Assembly (NCBI RefSeq): GCF_010093535.1
Contig: NW_022985198.1
Span: 448,100-512,099, forward strand
From: Lindgomyces ingoldianus
Taxonomy: Eukaryota > Ascomycota > Dothideomycetes > Pleosporales > Lindgomycetaceae
Direction of reading: 5' to 3'
DNA length: 64,000 nucleotides
Position numbers and translations under genes: made by a program. Numbering within the stretch: position 1 is the stretch's first letter; every line of letters begins with the position of its first letter. The notes beneath the pieces were generated by a model. The model saw only the letters and a program-made list of their open reading frames with translations, searched no databases and was not told where the DNA came from. Below are positions 57,930-64,000 of this stretch, piece by piece.

Positions 57930-60900
57930 ACTTATATAACTCTAAGCTATTAAAGTAAGCTAAAAAGCCTTTTAAAAAGTGCTTACTTTATAAAAAAGCT
58001 ACTACATTATAAACTTAAAAGCTTTTTAAAAGAACTTTAAAAAACAGCTTTATGTTATTAAGTAGTCTATTTCTACTTTAACTTTTATTATAGTAGTAGG
58101 AACTAAGAACTTACTAGCCTTAAAGCTTACCTAGAAGTCTAGAGATAGCTTAACTCTTTTCTATCTAACACTGCTTATAACTTGTAACTTTTTTAACTTA
58201 GTAATAAAATCTAACTAACTTCTTAATCCTTTACTATTTAATAAAAAATAAAAAAACCTACTTTCTTTTTTATATAAGCTTTAATATAAACTTAAAGAAA
58301 ATATAGACTAATTCTTCTCTAAACACTTTTAGTTACTATATACTTACTTTTAACTTAACTATAACATAATAGCCTTAATTAACTTACTAATAAATAAAGA
58401 TATTATTAACTTAGATTAATTTATAGCATTTCTGTAAGTAACTTATAAAAACTTAAATAAAAAGTTAATAGCCCTAAGTTACTTAAACACTTTATAATAA
58501 AAAAAAAAAAGCTTTACCTTACACTTTACTAAGTTTTGCTAACTTATATTTAATATAGGCCTAAATAAGATAGGTCTAATTATAGCCTTATATAACTCCC
58601 TTTTAACTAAACTGCAACGCGCTATAGTAGAAGAACCCCTTTTAAACAACCTTAACATGTATGTAAACTTAATTACTACTTATAATAATAATATAAAGTT
58701 TCTTCTTATATAAGCCTTAATACACCCTTAAACTAGTGTAGTTACAAATAAGAACTTTAACATAATAAAAATTAATTTAAATTATACTTTAGTTAGTTCT
58801 AGAAAGTGTAAAGATTATAAAAAAAAAAGTTAATACTTTAAGTATAGTAAGCATAGTTATATCTTTTAAAACTACTTTATTTCTTTTTTTTAAGTCTATA
58901 TAAGTAGTGCTGCTAGCACTTATTAAAAATTTTTACTATTTTAATTTTATTTTTATAAAAGCTTTAACTTATATTTAAGCTTTAATCTTTCTTACTACTC
59001 TTAACATAGCTGCAGCTATAGTAGTAGGAGCCTATAAAAAGGCTTGTTTTAGGGCTAAGTTACCCTCTAAGACTAATTTAATACTAGATCTTTACTAACT
59101 TATAAGCTAAGTCCTTTACTAATAACTAAAAGTACTAAGTTAATATTTTTATATATTTATAATAAAGAACTATATTAGCCTTAATATAAGCTTTTATTAA
59201 CTTAGAAGTAAATAGCATAAGTTATATTAATAAAAAACTAGTGTATAAACTAAATCTTTAATTAACACTGCTTACTTAAATAATTTACTTAACTAGATTT
59301 AATAAAAAATAACTTAAAAAAAGTTTTATTTTTTATACTATAACTATTATAATTACTTACTAACACTATAAAGAGTAGATTAAACTTTATGTAATAAACA
59401 TAGGACATTATAACTTAATTTTAGAATAACTATAGCTATATTAGCATAAAATTGCTTTTAATTACTAAGAGTAAGTTTTAAACTTTAACTCTTTTTAATG
59501 CTAAAATGTATGCTTATGCTTATACCTAAACAACACCTAAATAGCACTTAATATAAAAGGTTTTTAGACCTACTTTTTTATAACCTAGAAAAAAACTACT
59601 TAAGTAAAGCTAATAAGCTAGGCCTTTTACTAAAATAGGCTATATAAAATAATTTAATAACTGCTTAAACCTAAAGAAAAAAAAGCTTTTAAAAAACTTT
59701 TACTTACTTAATTTAGACATAAACTAGGACTTAAACAGCAGATAAACATCTGCTATATAAAACCTGCCTTATTTATAACTCTAGCTTAACAACTAGATTA
59801 TAAAATCTATGTAGTTATAATTTTTAATATAGACTAAGCTTTAGCTTTTTAAAAACATACTAACTTAAAAATAATAGTTTTTTAAAACTACTATAACTTA
59901 TTACATGTTTTTTTTTAAGATAAGTTTAATAAGCTTTTAATATAATGTCTATATAATTACTAAATAACTTTTAAGCCTAGTAAACAACTTAGTTATAGGC
60001 TACTATATAAAATGTTGCTAAATAAATTAAAAGTGCTTTAAAAATACTTTAATAAGAACTTAAAAAAAAAGTTTATTTAAGCTAGCTTTTTACTAGTAGT
60101 GTTACTTATACTATTTATAAAGAAACCTAGAGGTAGGCTTTAATTCTATGTTAACTACTAAAGACTAAATATTATTACTATTAAAAACTAATACTTAATT
60201 TCTTTTTTATAGAAAACTCTAAGCTAACTAAGTAAAGTAAAGTATTTTATAAAGTTAGATATTATTACTGCCTTTAACAAGCTAAAGATAGCAAAAAGTA
60301 ATAAGTAGCTAATAGTGTTTTAGACTTAATATAGACTATTTAAGTACTTAGTAATGCCCTTTAGCTTAGCTAACGCGCCTAGTACTTTTTAATATTTTAT
60401 AAATAACTTACTTTAACCTTACCTAGATATGTTTTACATTATGTATATTAATAATATTCTAATTTATAGTAATAGCCTTTTAGAGTATAAACAGCATGTA
60501 CGCCTAGTGCTAAAAGCTATAAAAAAAAGTAGGTCTGTAATTTAACATAAATAAATGTAAGTTTTACTAATTAAAGGTTATATATTTAGGATATGTAATC
60601 TTTATAAATAGCATCTAAATAGACCCTATTAAGGTTTAGACTATGCTAGATTAGTAATACCTAAAGAACATAAAAGATGTTTAAGCTTTTATAGAATTTA
60701 CTAACTTTTACTAATAATTTATTAATAACTTTTTATAGTAAGTAAGCTTTATAATTACACTTACTAAAAAAAAAATTTAATTTAACTTTAACTTAAATTA
60801 CTAACAGTTTTTTAACTAGCTAAAAAAAGCCTTTACTAAAGCCTTAATACTCTACTACTTTAACTTTAAACTACTAATACTTATAGAAGCTAATGCCTTA

Positions 60901-62900
60901 GACTATATAGTAGCAGGAGTTCTCTTCTAGACTAAGCTAGACAGGACTATTAGGCCTATTACATACTTCTTAAAAAAAATAAGTTCTGTAAAAAGTAATT
61001 ATAAGATTTATAATAAAAAATTACTTACTATAGTACACTACTTTAAATAATAGCAACCTAAACTAGAAGGTGCAGTGCATCTAATATAGGTCCTATTTAA
61101 CTATAAGAACTTATAGTACTTTGTAACTATAAAACAACTTAGCTACTAATAAGCTTATTAGTTTAAATACTTATTTTATTTTAATTTTAAGATTACTTAT
61201 TATTCTAGTTAAAATAAAGAGAAACTAGATGCCTTTATAAAGCAATTCTAAAACATCTTTGCTTAAAAAAAAGTATAAAAGGCTTAACACTAAACTTTAC
61301 TTTAACTTAAGCTATTTTTAGACCTTAACTTAAATAAAATAAATTAGATAATTAATTAAATTATTATTAATAAGTATTTAAATAATAAATTTATCTAAGA
61401 AATTTTAGACCTGCTTTAAAACAGCACTAGTTAGTTAAAAAAGGTAACACTAGCTAACTATAAAAACTAAAATAGTAAGCTGTATTACTATAACTAACTT
61501 ATAATTTTTAATTCTAATAAACTAAAAATTAAACTACTTTAAATTATACATAACTTACCTGTTAAAGGACACTTAGGTAAAAAAAAGACTCTTAACCTAC
61601 TACAGAGAGAGTACTACTAGCCCCACATGTTCTATACTGTACGCTAATACATATTATGTTGCTATACTTACTATAAAGTAAAGGCCTTTTAAAAAAAGTA
61701 TAATAGCTTACTTAAACTGCTTCTAATCTTTAAATAAGCTTAAAAAAATATATTAATTAATTTTATTATAAACTTACTTTTATTTAAAAGGTACATAAAT
61801 ATTATAGTAGTTATTAATTACTTAACTAAGTATTAACACTTAATACTATGTTTCTTTATAACTGCCCTTAATATAGCCTAGTTATTCTACTAATATGTAT
61901 AAGTTTACTATAGCCTACCTAATATAATTATATTAGATAGAGGTACACAGTTTGTCTTAGCTTTTTAAGACAAACTCTATAAACAGCTCTAAATTATCCT
62001 TTATTTATTTATAGCTTTTTACTTAAAAACTAATAGCTAGACTAAGAACATAAACACTATAATAAAATAAGTTCTATAAGTGTACATAAACTACTAGTAA
62101 AATAACTAGGTAAAATAGTTAGCTATAGCATAGTTTAAAGCTAATAACATAACATTTAAATTAACATAAGTATCTCTATTCTTAGTAAACTATAGATACT
62201 ACTTTTAAATAAGATTTAAACTACTTTTAAATACCTTCTAACTAACTTATTAATTTATATAAGTAATAGATATAAATAGACTTATTAATAAGATCTAAAA
62301 TATATTTAAATATGTTTATAAAAAGCTTATATAGGCTTAAGCTCTTTAATAAAAGTACATAAACTAATTCTAAACCTCTACCTTTGCGTATGCAGCTAGT
62401 AAGAAGGTCTAGCTAGACACTAGAAATATTTAAATAAACTAATAATTAAAGAAACTTAATTAGAAAAACCTTAGCCCTTTTATAGTAGCTTATATAGTCT
62501 TATTACACACTTACTAATTAATTCTACCTAACAGCATAAAAATACACCCTGTGTTCTATGTATTGTTGCTGTGCTAAGTAGCCTTTAAATCTAACTATCT
62601 ACCTAGACAGCTAAACCTGCTACCTAAACCTATTATTATAAATAATAAACTAGAATATATTATAAAAGACATTAAATAGATCTAGTTTAATAAAAAAAAA
62701 CATATTTATAAATACTTTATAAAATAGACTAGATACAACAAACTGTTGTAGAAACCTGCAGAAGCTTTATAAAAAAACTTTATAGTAACTTAATTTTACA
62801 CCTAATACTTATCTAAACTAAACCTATACCTTAATAAAGATAACCTAATGCTAGAACTACTAATGTAAAGGATTCTCTTCCTAATAAAAAAGAAAAGTAC
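57930..62900 (+). pseudogene. Gypsy-4 gag-pol relic
   Basis: Gag-like sequence to about 59200. The protease-RT linker (GHYNLILE) is near 59400. The RT active site YINN at 60444-60455 is followed by ILIYSN. RNase H is at about 60880-61100. The integrase has GHLG at about 61570, IILDRGTQFV at about 61925-61955 and an SQTK motif near 62035. A chromodomain is at about 62640-62760. The two Asn in YINN come from TpG-to-TpA changes of Asp codons. Stops throughout. Confidence 0.85.
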
Positions 62901-63218
62901 TGTTATAGTATCCTCCCTAAATCCTAGACATAACTGTATTAGATGTGTACTAGAGTATTATTAGTGTATGTCTAATATAAACATAACATAACATAAACAT
63001 AAACTTAAGCATAAACTGCCTTAACACTAACTAAACTTAAAATAAGCTTAATTTATACCTAAAGCGCTTAAACTTTTAAGCTAAGTATTTAATTACTAAT
63101 TTTTTTTTAAACCTTTCTGTTCCTTACACAACGTCTTGTACCTACTATAATACCTTACATAGTAATTAAACTAGACCTCTGTAAAGCTCTATAACCTTAC
63201 TCGTGCACAATCGTGACA
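62901..63218 (+). repeat. 3' LTR of Gypsy-4
   Basis: 318 bp, TGTTATAG to GTGACA. The inner half is RIPed and the outer 100 bp clean (ccttactcgtgcacaatcg against ctttacttatgtataatta in the 5' LTR). Confidence 0.92.
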
Positions 63219-64000
63219 TCATCATATCTTTACTATAGAATAGACTTCTCCTGAAATAGCATTCTTATAATACTCTTGCTGCTATTAAAACTTATAAAAT
63301 TGGTTATATCTAAGCATAAAAACTTTACTATAGTGTTTAGAAGCTACCATTAGTGTTATGGCTGCTATCGCACGAAGATTGACGCAAGGCCGCTACAAGT
63401 GTCAGTAATTACGTGTAATGAAATCCAGGCCATCCGTGAGCCTTACGTAATTAATGACTTTTCGTGTAATTTACTTAGACCCATTAAAAGCTCGGCCTGT
63501 GGCTGTGCGGACCCCCGCCGAAATCGCAACCGCACGTGTGTGTGTGTTCTATTATGGCCATGCACCCCAAGGGTATAGGCCGTTACAATGCGCCACATAT
63601 GTACATTCTGTTATCAGGCGCTTGCTCCAGTTCAGAAGCCAACCATGAAACCTGCTGATCGCACATCTAACACTATGCTCAAATCGCAACCGCACAACAC
63701 TATGGCTTGAGCAGTTTGGTCGCCCTCCCTGCCAGCGATGGCGACATAAGATGTCAGATCAAAAATTACTTAATTATCATCTGTAAGCGCATTTCAACCA
63801 TTTTACGTTTATACCTCCTCCAGGCCTAACTTGATCCTCTAAATTACGGAACCAATTTTAGCTATTACCTACGCTAACCTATGTAGAGATCTGGAAGGGC
63901 GATAAAACCTCCGACAGCCGTCATAAGCATGAAATACGGGACTGAAGCGTTTTGAATATCTCCCGGATGTTTTACAAGCCAGTATACGAAAAAGCTAAGA
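63219..64000. other. Low-RIP unique DNA at right edge
   Basis: Starts with the Gypsy-4 duplication. A 15-bp direct repeat (aaatcgcaaccgcac) lies at 63521-63535 and 63681-63695, and a short inverted repeat (gtcagtaattacgt / acgtaattaatgac) at about 63400-63460. The longest open frame (63454-63648) shows no motif. No gene can be supported. Confidence 0.45.

Larger units (their letters stand above)
50331..63218 (+). mobile_element. Gypsy-4 chromovirus with nested Copia-2
   Basis: LTRs at 50331-50648 and 62901-63218 (318 bp each); duplication tcatc at 50326-50330 and 63219-63223. Copia-2 (50709-57924) was inserted 60 bp downstream of the 5' LTR, before gag. With it removed the element is about 5.7 kb. 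All internal sequence is strongly RIPed; the outer LTR ends are not. Confidence 0.92.

Overview
The window is repeat-dense DNA from a filamentous ascomycete (Pezizomycotina); I cannot name the species. It contains fungal-type Gypsy chromoviruses, Copia elements and a Fot1/pogo transposon, plus a HET-NACHT-WD40 (STAND/NLR-like) gene. Almost every old repeat carries repeat-induced point mutation (RIP) of the CpA-to-TpA type: Gln and Trp codons have become stops, His and Cys have become Tyr, and Asp and Glu have become Asn and Lys. RT motifs read YLDN, YLNN or YINN instead of YxDD. No bacterial or organellar features are visible.

Layout. 1-6346: RIPed Gypsy-1 (minus), running off the left edge, inserted into a Gypsy-2 copy. 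6347-9248: 3' part of Gypsy-2A (plus), itself interrupted by a solo LTR (8477-8786). 9249-14580: the main low-RIP island, holding a broken HET-NACHT-WD40 gene (about 9485-12306) and unassigned sequence. 14581-19779: RIPed DNA with a palindromic pogo derivative, a full-length pogo element and an inverted 5' partial copy. 20001-20312: solo LTR. 20323-29178: complete Gypsy-3 with a second palindromic pogo derivative inside its integrase. 29612-44265: a 22-bp tandem array broken by a small non-autonomous LTR element (TRIM-A1) and by Copia-1, whose 3' LTR was in turn broken by Gypsy-2B; a 370-bp assembly gap (N) lies at that junction. 44387-46593: a solo LTR, then TRIM-A2 carrying two further solo LTRs. 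47068-47489: a 422-bp mini LTR element with 77-bp LTRs and a tRNA-like insert. 48872-49756: 3' half of a pogo element. 50331-63218: Gypsy-4 with a complete Copia-2 nested in it. 63219-64000: low-RIP unique DNA.

Exact 5-bp target duplications could be read for ten LTR insertions (agtta, tcctt, actac, gttta, actgg, gatgt, atagc, ctcgg, cacac, cttat) plus tcatc for Gypsy-4 and ttagt for Copia-2. Boundaries and nesting order are therefore well supported. No intact protein-coding host gene is visible.

The most unusual items are: (1) a spliced, Cys-rich gene on the strand opposite to pol, between chromodomain and 3' LTR of Gypsy-2, present in both copies; (2) the 422-bp mini LTR element, with a Copia-style half-tRNA primer site and tRNA-like A/B boxes; (3) two 1,100-bp foldback elements with an identical central junction derived from the pogo 5' end; and (4) a reciprocal RIP gradient in LTR pairs, in which outer ends are spared and inner ends mutated.
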